From: Promerops cafer
Taxonomy: Eukaryota; Chordata; Aves; Passeriformes; Nectariniidae
Direction of reading: 5' to 3'
Assembly: GCA_013398275.1 (NCBI GenBank)
Contig: VZSE01015287.1
Location: forward strand, 248,539-312,538
Length of the DNA stretch: 64,000 bases
Shown here: positions 39,515 to 51,100 of the stretch, piece by piece
How positions within the stretch are numbered: position 1 is the stretch's first letter
Layout: each line of letters begins with the position of its first letter
Notes under the pieces: generated by a model
What the model was told of the DNA's origin: nothing
Seen by the model: only the letters and a program-made list of their open reading frames with translations
Databases searched by the model: none
Position numbers and translations under genes: made by a program

Positions 39515-40350
39515 AGGTTAGGGAACTTGTCCACCTAGCACAGTATTCTGTCTCAGACAATAACTACAGGAGATTTCATGGAAGGAGACCAGCCTGAAAA
39601 CTTTCTTATGTCTGCTTCCCCTCTACTTTCCCAGAACCTGAAACTACTATATTTATGATACTAGAGGGTGCACCTTTACCTAATCTCTTATTTTCTATTA
39701 GAATAACTCTTTTCTATAAATCTGCTTTTTTTTTTTTTTTTTTTTTTAAACTGATGATACCTTCTGCTTCTATGGCCTTCTGTAGTAGCAACATTCAGAA
39801 GATCACTGCCTCATGTATAAATTGCCTTCTTCTACCTGTTCAAACCAACCTTTTCTAGTTTAAATGCCCTCCAATTCTTTTATTGTGGGTCTTAGAGAAT
39901 AACATCTCCAATGTCTTTCTCAGCCCTCTCTGAACTTCCTCTCTGAACTGAGGTCCCTGTCTTTCCTCATTGCCTTTTTCTAACTGTTCTTGTCCCCTTA
40001 CAGAACTTCTATTTTGTCTTGATCTTCATGTATTCCTTGATGATACTCAGTATCTTTCTGACCATTTTGATTGCTGCTGCATTTTAAGACAATGATTTCA
40101 GATTACTGTTCAAAATGACCCTAAGATATTTTTCCTTAATTGTAAGCATAAATTCAAAATTTGACACTGTGTCAACCTGGATGTGTTCCATATATTACTT
40201 ACCTTAAAGTAGTTCAAAGTGAACCTCAGCTGCTACATTTTGTTGAATCTCTCAGTTTTGTTACATCTTACTTGAAGCCCTTGCCACTGACACAGCATTT
40301 GGCTGTCCAGCAAAGTATCTACTGCACTTTGTACAATAAATCTAGCAACC
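39515..40350 (-). mobile_element. Ancient CR1-type LINE, 3' region
   Basis: On the plus strand the stretch shows, in order, decayed forms of phrases from the 3' region of an old amniote CR1 type that I know best from turtles and crocodilians: 'gtccacctagcacagtattctgtct', 'ggccttctgtagtagcaacattcag', 'aaattgccttcttctacctgttcaaacc', 'tttctgaccattttgattgctgctgcattt' and 'caaaatgaccctaagatatttttcc'. The order and spacing match a single copy inserted in reverse, with its 3' end near 39515. Divergence is high and both borders are vague; the high-coordinate end may reach 40400. It is non-coding and should be much older than the copies at 28 and 47.7 kb. Confidence 0.68.
39726..39747. repeat. T22 homopolymer
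   Basis: Twenty-two consecutive T residues lie inside the old CR1-like copy, where the family consensus as I recall it has none. It is a mononucleotide repeat and its length is likely to be unstable and error-prone in sequencing. Confidence 0.95.
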
Positions 40351-43153
40351 TTCATTCTGCTGGGACACTTCTAACTGCTTATGAGCTAAACATTTATTAG
40401 GTTTTAAAATTTCTTATTAATTTAATTTCTCTTTTGAAGCTATGCTTAAGATTACTATGCTCTCACCCAGCTCTACACTGATTAGGTTAGCTACTAATAC
40501 AAGGGGACATATCTGATCACATCAAGGCAGCAGGAATAGGCTGATATGAGTGGCCCTGGACCTTCACCAATACATGTTCCCAGTGCAAACTGCCCTTTTT
40601 GGGGATCTTTGTTCTCACCTGGGCATAGGAAGGCTTCATCTCCTTATAAAGGTCTTTCTAAGCCTGTTCACACCTTTTTTGTATAGCCTTGAGAGGCAGG
40701 CACACAGCAAGCCTTCAGATATTTGTCTCTAGCAAATTTTCCAGCTGCTCTTCCAAAGTGTAGGACTGCTACCAAAGAATCATCCTGTGCTCCCAGGAGG
40801 TATATACTCCCTGAGTTCTCCTGTACTTCAAGGAGTTCTTTCTGTCCCTGCTGAGCAAAGCTGCTGTGCAGACTGACTGGCTAGCTATGGTTTCATCATC
40901 ACTCAGCTACTGCTTTTATCACTGTCTGAACAAGCTTAATATTTCCCCTTAAAGGATTCATTAACTCAGAGACAGGGGAGCCATGTTACAGCTATCACGC
41001 CTTACCTAAACATCTCCCAAAAACTGATCACAGCTTTGCCATTTAAACTAATTATCATTAAACAGTTAACATAATTAAGAGAGAAATAAGCAATACACAG
41101 CCTGAATATGAGCTGACATTTCAGTTTCTGTACCTTCCTTTCTGGGCTGAGTTCAGCAGTGACCACAATCAGCCTGCCCCACTTTGTAATGTGTTTCAGA
41201 CTAACATGGTTCACTCAGCAAGGTTTGTCTATGTGATCTTAAAATAAGTGTTGAAAGTTTCCTCAGGATTTATGTCAACCAGGGGCCAGCCATCAGTTTC
41301 TGGCTTCCCTTCTCCCACCAACACAGACCTTTTCTAATCAGTAAATTCCTGAAATCCATCATCCTACCAGTCTGTATGCCTGTGTGACAGACACATTGTC
41401 TTCTTATAGCACCTTTTCCTTCTGGCCCTGTGCATGTACGGAAAAGGCTGGGATGTAAGATGCAGAAAGTGAATTTGCAAAGAGAGAGAGTACTATTTCA
41501 GGGAAGAAGTAGTGAATGTGCACTAGGATCCCTTTGATTTAAGCATATTGTGAGAGAATAAGTAGGGTCACAGAAAACTGCTCTCAACAGTGCATCCTGG
41601 GAGCAGAAAATGAAAACTCCTAACAAAAGACGCTATCTCAAGGAAATTTTTGTAAATGCAGACCAATGGAAGATTACAAAACTGACACAGACATGTTTCA
41701 CTAGAAGAGGATTAGAAATCTCAGGTCTGCCAAAGCACATATTCACATCCAGAGGCGAAAATTCTTCAGTCAGCCATTAAAATATGTATATGTGTCAGGC
41801 AGAGGAAGAACACACTTCCAATTTCTTGCTTGTTATCTGTTTCTGTCAAAAACTTAAACACCCAGATGGATAGTTACTGGGTTGCAAATGAAGACAAAAG
41901 GACAAGAGTTGCCTAAATTTGAAATCACCTGACACATTCCCAGGGCACATTTTATAAAATTAATGTGACGTTTTCTGTTGACCAAATCTTCCACTGAATT
42001 TTCTTGCCCCACTGAAAGGGAACTAATCTGCTATGAGAAAGTAAAGGCAAAATACTGATCCCTAGGTCCTTAATTTGCTGATATTTAACTCCATCCCTAC
42101 ATGCTTTCCTAACTGTAGTACTGAGAACTATTAAAAATGATGCAGTTAAACTTGCATATGTGCATGTAGTATTAGATTTATGCCATTGTTTGATACATTT
42201 TAAGTCTAATTGAAATTATATTATTCATAGATGTTAAACGAGAAACACATAGCCTTAATTTGAAAGTGCTTTAGGAAAAAAAGGTGTCATCTTAAGAATA
42301 TATTTTTCACTAATTTAGGTGAAGAGAGAAGCATGAAGTGAGGAAAAATAAGTGGTTATTTTTTCCAGTAAACATTACATTTTTGAGGAAAAATAAACCA
42401 ACCAGGCTTAAGTTATTTTTTTTTAACAGTAAAAAAATAGATAACTTCATTTTGTTTTCAACTGATTTTGAAATTGATTGATTGTCAAAGTCTGATGGTT
42501 CATTTTGTTCAAATATATAATTTTATCATGAAACAAAACTTATTAACAAAGTCCTGGATCCTGCAAAGATTTATGTACATGCTTACGGTTACAATATTTG
42601 GTTGTTCTCATTGACTTTGATAAACATTTTCAATATTCAGGATTTTCTGTGTCTACACACAATATATATTTCTGTGTATGAATGTAAACTTCCTCTTCTT
42701 ACATTTTTAAATTTTCTGCCTCTCTCCAATGTCAATCTTTCCAATTCTGAAGCAGGATAAGTCTGTGCATCATTTTTTTCCTGCCCCCTAGCACATTTCT
42801 AGAAGAGCTAATGTAGATCAGACAAGTAGCAGACAAACAAAAGATAATTTCTCTAACACTGACAATGATCCAAGAATACTGCTAGCAATACCTGTAGGAT
42901 TAAACAATGCCTTTGTGAGTAAATTCAGCAGCCTCATCACTCTGCTTCAGACCTAAAGCTGCAGCCTCCTTAGTTATTTATAAAACAACTCCAAAACCAA
43001 ACACAAAGAGTTTTGTCCTTTTGCAGTAAGATATGGATCTATGATAGTTAAATATATCTATTATATATACTTATAAAATCAGTAGATTTTAGTTCCATTT
43101 AAGTCAAATCAATTAAGACTGAATTACAAGAAGACTGCATTTCAATAATTGTT
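40351..43153. other. AT-rich non-coding DNA, no gene found
   Basis: No gene, RNA or assigned repeat was found. Open frames are about 80 codons or less. The part at 40490-40900 is somewhat richer in C and T and may still contain very old repeat sequence that I cannot assign. Confidence 0.55.
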
Positions 43154-43267
43154 TGAACAATGCTCTCAGGCACATGGTGTGATTCTTGGGGTGTCCTGTG
43201 CAAGGCCAGGAGCTGGACTCAATGATCCTGATGGGTCCCTTCCCACTCAGTACATTCTATGTCTCTA
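43154..43267 (+). mobile_element. CR1 LINE, short 3' end
   Basis: About 115 bp of a CR1 3' terminus are present: 'gggtgtcctgtgcaaggccaggagctggactcaatgatcctgatgggtcccttcccactcagtacattctatgtctct'. This is the 'GGACTCAATGATCCT...GGGTCCCTTCC' type of end, like the copy at 47.7 kb. Only the last part of the element is left, as expected for strong 5' truncation. Confidence 0.9.
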
Positions 43268-46200
43268 CATTTCTATTTTTTCCTAATTCTTGATCTGGCA
43301 TGCAAATTCCTTATTTTTTATGCATAGTATACAGAACATCTCATATGGAACAGATAAGACAGACAAAAGATTCTCCTTTAAATGTACAAGATCAAAATTA
43401 TAAAGGTTTAACAGCAAGAACATTAATTCTTTTTAAAGATTTCCTTAATGAAGTTCCATTTAAAGACTTTTTACCACTTCTGTATTGAGAAGCTTGCTTT
43501 TGTCTACTTTTTAAGTGGCCAGTACAAAAATACAAGCAGTTGAAAATAAAACCAGGTTTCTTAATACAGTACTTCTTGTATTCTTTGCTATTCAAGGTAT
43601 CATTTTGCATCTTACCTTCTCATCAAACATCGTCCACATGACAATAATACCACCACCCTAAAGATCCACACAAATAGTTGGATTTGTCTTCTACTTAGAT
43701 AAAGAAGTTTTCTTCTTTTTTTATTTTCATACTATATTTTATTTCATTCACAATGAGAGATTTCTGGCACACATCTTCTTTGAGGAAGAAGGGATATAAC
43801 TGAGTAATTTCTGTCAGAGAAAACTTTCTAAGAGAAGGTCTGTTCACTAGCCATTTGTCTTATTAACATTCTTTGTGGGTTACTTACAGATGAGGAAAGT
43901 CAGGCAGAACCATGGATGTTACTGTAACTACCCTCAGCCACTGCAATGGATCCCATGACAGCATCAGTTAAACTAATTTTTAGGAATTTGCACAGCTGCA
44001 GTGAGTTTTGGTCGAGTTCAGGCTACAACATAATGATAACTAGATGTTTATTTCAATCACTAGCCCCACATACACGCTGTGGGATCTGAGCATAAACTAC
44101 AGCTGAGTAAGAGCTGAAATTCACTCCAAGATGAGCAGAGCCATAGTAGCAGTAGTCACAGTCATATCAGTAGTTCTCCAGAGCTTTGATTTATATATGT
44201 CTAATTATTTTCAGTAGATATTCAGGCTGAAATGTAGCAAATTGAAATGAACTGACAGTTGTCTTGCTCTGTAAGTTGCCCTTTATATGCTTTGAACATG
44301 GTCTCTGATGCCAGTTGGAAAGCACTACTAGTGCCCAAACAAAAAGACATCCAAAAAAGTCAGTGTTACTTTCTCAGTATCATAGTTTGGGCACCTTGGA
44401 CATAATGAAGACACCTAACCTCTAAGAGGTTATGAGGTTATTACTACTAGCATCTGCAGGGAAGAGACAAGAGTCATAATTCTTCATTTGCTCTATGAAA
44501 AATTGAAATGGTTTAAATGGTTCTAAAATCTTCTCATTTTTTTTTCACATTGTATTGCAGTGACTTAGTGGTACAAGAAACCATTCTGCTTCGGCATGCT
44601 GATTTATAAGTGTCTATTTTATCTGGAGTATTGTATCTGCAAAGTAATTCTAAGAGAATAAAGGAGGAATAAAGGTCCAGAGGAGGTTTCTTTTTATTTA
44701 CTTCAGTAGCATTTGACAATTCACTGGGCTGCTTTTTTTATGTACTAAACTTTGCAGACCACGTCAAGGCAGCTTGCAAACATCTCATTTCTTATTTAGG
44801 CAATGTATGCTCAATGATTTTAGTGTCTGAAGTTTCATCTGAATTAAATTTTGTGTAATGCCAGCCTTGGTTTCATTTTATTTGGAATCTGGCAGAAAAG
44901 AAGTCACAGAGGGGAAAACAACAAAACCCCACATTCTTGGTTTATGTCCTTTCCCCCAGACACATTAGAAGCAGACTATGAATTAATTATGAGTCCATAT
45001 GAAGCCAATAACTTGGTGACTGAGGTTTTTTATGTGTTCTGATGTTTTATTACAGTATTATACTCTGTGATTGTATTTCCCTTGTTTTTGCTTACATTCA
45101 GACTTGCAAAGATCTATGTACATGTGTTTCTCAGGGGTTTTTTAAACAAATGAGTTATCTGAATATTGTTAATTTTAGTGCTAAATATGTTCATTTGGTA
45201 CACATTCAAGCAGTTGCTCTGAAAAAACAAAATTAATAATACCAAAGGGGAATGCTGAATAGCTTATACAGACCAAAAGATTGCTATTCCCCTGCAGGTC
45301 CAAATGAGCTATGGGAATTAATACTTTTTTTATCTCTATAAATAGAGACCTGTGATATTAATTATGGATATGTCTTTCTGGAAAGTATGGATCAAAAGAC
45401 AGTATAAACAAATAATTATACAGCAAATGTATTCAATACCATCCCAGAAACAAATATTAATCACGCTGTAACTTCACAAGACAGCAGTAAATAGTTAGAT
45501 GGTTATTGTTAAAAAATAACATGAATCATTGAATAAATTACCACAGTGCTACAATGTTTGTTACAATACAGAGAAATACTGGAGACCTGTGTGCAAAAAC
45601 TCAGATGCAGGTTACGTGCTTAGTATACAAGCCAATTTATTCAGAAGGGTTTCAACAATCTTATACGTGACTTTCTCATGACTCACCAATACATCTTCTA
45701 AAAGAGGTAGCAACAACATTATAAAATCTAACAAAAAGAATATTCAGTTATGCGGGATATCATCTTGTCTCTGCAAAACCCAACACTACTCAGATTCTCT
45801 GCCTTGTCTCACACAGTCAGCTCCTCCTAGGTGAACTCTGATACTGCAGCTCTGCACAGAGCTTCAGCTGATAGAGCACAGCTATGTGGCCAAGGCTTAA
45901 ATCTGACAAGAATACTGTTGTTAAGATGAAATAAAGTTAGTGAGCTAAAGTCACTTCAGATAATAAAATCAAAAAAGGAGTGTACTTATTGAGATAGTAA
46001 GTGGCTCAAGGATTCAAGAGGAAAAATACTCACATGAAAGCATATAAAGCTCTTCAGCTGTGTTTCTCCTGTTTCTATTGTGCATAGTAAAAGACTCAAA
46101 CAAAAGCAACCTAGTGAGTTGGATTACAGATAAGATCCTACCACAAGCCGTGTAGGACTTCAAGACTTAGCAAGCATTTGGGTTTGATGTAAGCTAAATG

Positions 46201-47727
46201 TAAAATTTGATATCCTGTCATACTGAGGAGATAAGACTACATGATTTAGACATCCTTTTTGAGTTTAATTTCATAAATTTAAGTTCTCTCTTAAGGAAAA
46301 GACAGCTTTGATTTTTAAAGAGAATCACTAATAGCATTAGAATGCCACAATGCTAAAAGTAGCATCTTGCCTAGCCTGTCAAGGACCATGCAGCAGAGGA
46401 CAAAGAACAGCTTTGTGAATAGATGCCATGAAAATACAGGATTATGCTTGATGGTGGTACGAAAGAAAATTACACTGAAAAAATGCCTTAACTGTCTGAA
46501 ATAAAGAGGATTTTTTATCCAAGTTTAAAATATGTCTGCATATTACTTTCCAAAAGTCAAAACAACATGCCAGAAGATTCAGCTCACAATGACAACAGCC
46601 TAGACAATGTTTAGGTGGCCCCATATGGCAGGATTGAATGGGGCAAAATATTTCATATTTTGGCCAAAAAAACCTTCCTTGTTGACATATTTGATTTTGT
46701 CAAGAAGTTTTGAAAATGCAAATGAGCCACCTACAAATTCAAATTCTCAAACCTTTGAATTCAAAAAGTGACTTAGAAGTTAGCTAGAAAGAACTTCTTA
46801 GGAAAGACTTTTCAGAGTTGGGACATCAAGGAACTCAGCAATTTATGAGAAAAATACTAAGATAAAAGTGTAAAATCTTCAAGGGGGGGGAAAAATAAAA
46901 GCAGAGAAAAAGGCACCAATTCAGCGTGAAGAATTAGGCTATACAAAAGGGCCTATACCTCCCTCACTTGAGAGGCAAGTGCTGGATTAGCAAACTCTCT
47001 TCATTGGATGTGGTGAGTGTGTGACTCAGCCTCCTAGCCAATTAATCTCAGCTATCTAGCTTTCTCTCTTGTTGAACCACCAATAAGCAATTGCTGCAGA
47101 TCCTCTTTGTGATGTTAAAAGATCCCAAATCGACTCAAAGTGGGTGGAAAGAGAGCTCTCAGCAGTCATCTGCTATAACTTATTTTCTCACAAGTTAATT
47201 TAACTCTGCATTATCTAAAAAAAGTATGAGATAAAAAAGCCATATTGTCCACATTTTTTTTTCATGTGTTGGGAAATAATCTGAGAAGTCAGTAGCACAC
47301 CCACTACATTATCCTCCTACAGAAGTCAGTCTTTGAAAATTGATTGATTAGCTCTTATCGATCTGTTCAGAGAGTGCTGAAAAATGTTAGTTCATTACTT
47401 TCTAGATAAGATTCTACTTTCCGAATTTAATCAGAATCATGTCTTTTGCTGAAGAATGGTCTGACTTCCTCACCAAAGCTCCATGGAGTAAACAGATTAG
47501 ATGTATTTATTGTTTCCTACCAGCTCTAGATTTGGGCTCCAATTAAACTCATAATTTTTAAATTTACTTTCTGAAGTTCTTAAGTCCCAAGTCTCCCAAC
47601 ATATGGTATAAAGATACTCATCAGCCTTCATAATCTACTCCAAGACCATGCAACCCATAGTTTCGGATTTTGAGTGCATGAAATTACTGACAAGTGCAGA
47701 CTGGCTTACTGGGGCCTTGATGGAGAG
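43268..47727. other. AT-rich non-coding DNA, no gene found
   Basis: No gene was found. The open frames are at most 70 codons. A G8 run lies at about 46884-46892. The stretch at 46970-47160 contains an AP-1-like TGACTCA (about 47022) and is free of simple repeats, but nothing more supports a regulatory call. Confidence 0.55.
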
Positions 47728-48140
47728 CTACATGAGGAGAGGCCGAGGTCACTTGTTCTGTTTAGCCTGGAGAAGAGGAGACTGAGGGGAGACCTCATTA
47801 TACAACTTCCTCATGAGAGGACAAGGACGGGCAGGCACTGATCTCTTCTCTGTGGTGGCCAGTGACAGAACCCGAGGGAATGGCCTGAAGTTGTGTCAGG
47901 AGAGGTTTAGGTTGGATAACAGGAAAAGGTTCTTCCCTCAGAGGGTGGTTGGGCTCTGGAATAGACTCCCCTGGGATGTTTCTGGTCACAGCACCAAGCC
48001 TGACAGAGTTCAAGAATTTGGACAATACCCTTGGACACGTAGTTGGCTCTTGGGGATGGTCCTGTGCAGAGTCAGGAGCTGGACTCAAGGATCCTTGTGG
48101 GTGCCTTCCAACTTGGCATATTCTGCGATTCTGTGATTCT
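47728..48140 (+). mobile_element. CR1 LINE, 3' portion, well preserved
   Basis: About 410 bp of CR1 3' sequence are present in the forward direction: 'tgaggagaggccgaggtcacttgttctgtttagcctggagaagaggagactgaggggagacctcatt', then the 'gtgacagaacccgagggaatggcctgaagttgtgtcagg' and 'gtttaggttggataacaggaaaaggttcttccc' stretches. It ends in 'gggtgccttccaacttggcatattctgcgattctgtgattct', where the terminal 8-bp unit ATTCTGTG is still visible about two to three times. Overlapping open frames on both strands (up to 107 codons) are by-products of the repeat. Confidence 0.93.
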
Positions 48141-51100
48141 TTTGGACATAGAACAACTGATAGGTTTTGCTAATTTTAAGGATAAGCTATCAACACTAAG
48201 ACAAATATATACAGTACTCATTAAAATACACATAGATAAAAATATCTTGAATAGTATTGTCTTCTTATTTCAAATTACAAAACCATGACAGTAATTAACA
48301 AACAAACAAAACATCCCCAAAAACAAACAAACAAACAAAAAACCAAAAAACCATCCAAGTCAACCCTCTTTATTTCATAGAAATTTTAATATTTATTACA
48401 AATTGGTAAGATTGAATCATTTGGGGAATCAATAATTAATTAGTAGGAATGTTTCAGATATCTTATAAATATCAAAGGCTTTTAATAATTACTTTACAAA
48501 TCCAGATCAGCAGAATTCATGAAGGCTTTAAACATTGTGGGAGGTGGAAACAAGCTAAGAAGTTGAGAACTATAAAAATGATCAAAAATTAATCAAATAC
48601 TTTTTGAACTTATGCTGTAGCCTTGTTACGGTGAAGATTAACACTAAAAGCATGATCCAGCATGGATCTTTTGATGCTGACTGCAATTAAAAACAAAGCT
48701 TTCCCACCTTTAATGATCCAGAACCAGACCCATAGAAATGTCACAGTATCGATCATATACAGCTCAAGTATCAATAAGAGTACCTCAGAGCAAGGAAGGC
48801 AGCAGCTGCCACAGGAAAGTCAACTTGCTTTTGAGTCTTACAAGAAAACGCATTAATGATTTCCAAAGTACTATTTTACATGAGCAAATTAATAAAACTC
48901 TGGGGAACTAAGTTCAGCTGTAAAAAACAAAAACCCCCCCATTTCATCCCAGGAGACTGAAAATAAACAATAAACCTCACCGTGTGTTTTTAAAGAAAAG
49001 CCCACTGTTTCAACTTTAGAGTCAATGTTGGCCGCTTCTAACTATGAAAAAAAGGGCATAAAGAAAGCATTTAAATTAGACAATATCATTGATTCCCTAG
49101 TTCTGACAGCTGTCCTGCATGCACAGTATATCTATGAAGATTTTTTTTAACTCTATGCAAAAATAGTTTCCTTTTAATTCAACTACTGTATAAATGCTGT
49201 GAAATTTTCTGTTGCAATTCTTGATACTGATGTTTACATAATGAAAAACAAAAATCCCCAAACATTGGAGTAGAAAATCTTGTCCAAACTTTAATCATTT
49301 TATTAAAAACTGAAACTAAATGATCTTTAAGTTCCCCAAACCAAACTATTACATGTTTCCATGAAAAATAAGTATGTATAGCCCCATTACTCTCTCGTTG
49401 GCAGAAGACAGATAATAAATTGCAAATAATCAGTTCATTGTCAAGTATGTGATCTCTTGTATAATATAGATATGAAAAAAATCCTGTGAAGCTGTAATGG
49501 CAGGAATGGATAACAGATTGATTTGCACCAAAACCAGATGACAAACAGATCCTGAAGATCTGGCGTTATGATCCACTATCCCTCAGAAGACATTAAAATC
49601 CTATGCTCCATCTCAAGTCAAACAAAACACAAGGACATAACTTTCCTGGTGTTTTGTGATACTTGCATTTTTTTCAGACATCCAACAGCATAAGCTATGA
49701 GACTTCTGAAAAGACAGGTATTCCTCAGATAAATCATACATGGTAGTAAGTTCAGCGCTAAGTTCACCTTTGATCTGTGCATACTTAGCAAACCTGAAAC
49801 ATCAGACATACTCAGCATGCAATAAAGAAACTCTCAGAAACTGTGCAGTATATCTATCCCAGCATATAAACACCTCCAGTCAGTAGCCAACAGGATTATA
49901 GCTGGGGGAACAGAAGGGGGCTGGTAACAAGTGCAGTGAGGTGCAGAGATACAGAAGTCTGGGTATTTATTCTAACCTAGACAATTCAGTCTATTTGTCA
50001 CTTTATTCAGTTCCCAAAAGAACCTCATTACTATTAAAACATATCTTGTTGCAAAAACATGCAATTATATTTATCACTTCTTTGCTTGCAAGAGGAGAAG
50101 GCAAAAGCATTTTTCTCTACCACATACCGTTACACCTCAGTAGTTTCAATTTACAGCTAATATTTGGAGTTTATCTACATTTCTGTATGCAAAATTTGTA
50201 AGGTGTTAATAAATGGACATATAATTTAGAATGCATGCTGTAGTGTGCCATGTTTAGTTAAGAAGTGAATGCAATTAACTATAATATCTGGCATAGATTC
50301 ATCCTGTGTATTTATTAGGAGGAAGAAGAAGAGAAAATAGAGCTAAACTAAGGCAGCTGGATAGAAAGAAAAATCAATCCTGGTCATATTACAACAGTAG
50401 TACAGGATGGCTCTAACTCTGATTATTCAGGAAAGCCACAGTCTGTGACCTACCCTAATTCCCCATCAATACTGATGGAGAAAAGAGCACACTAAGATGT
50501 TCACTGCATCAATGCATTTATGAGGCAGCATTTGACAGTGGAGTTCCTGCTGGCGTCCCCCCACAGCTATTATTTCTTGATGAGAAAAGGTCACTCTGTT
50601 GTAGATCTACATCCTGGTTCACTGGAATATGTGGGTTGTCCCTACCTGGTACAGCATGAACTGAATCCTTTGAGCTGCCTCTGTTTCACCAAAGAGGATA
50701 TATTGTGTTGATCACCTCTTCACTAGATGGTTTTGATTTTCTCCAATCTGATCAGTTTCCACTTCTATTTTCTCTCCGTCTGTATTTTGCAACAGGTCAA
50801 ACACAAGCATCCTACTTTTTCATTTTCCCATAATTAATTAATGCTAACACTTTTATTTCCAGCACATTCCTTTGCCCACTGTGGATACCATGCAATGAAA
50901 AATAGAGTCTTAATCTTCTTAAACTCTCAAGTTGACATTATATAACGGCATTCTGCTCATGAGTGATTCATTCATAGAGCAAAGGCTGGCTGGACAGAAA
51001 GTAATATAATTGCAATGACGGCCTGTGAGACCTCAAGAGGCAGAACCTCACAAGACCTGAGATTTTAAACTCATAAAAGATATAGCTGAATCTCGCAGGA

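Noticed and set aside
47798..48136. Overlapping open frames of 96 and 107 codons on opposite strands
   Set aside because: Both fall within the CR1 3' copy at 47728-48140, which is non-coding.
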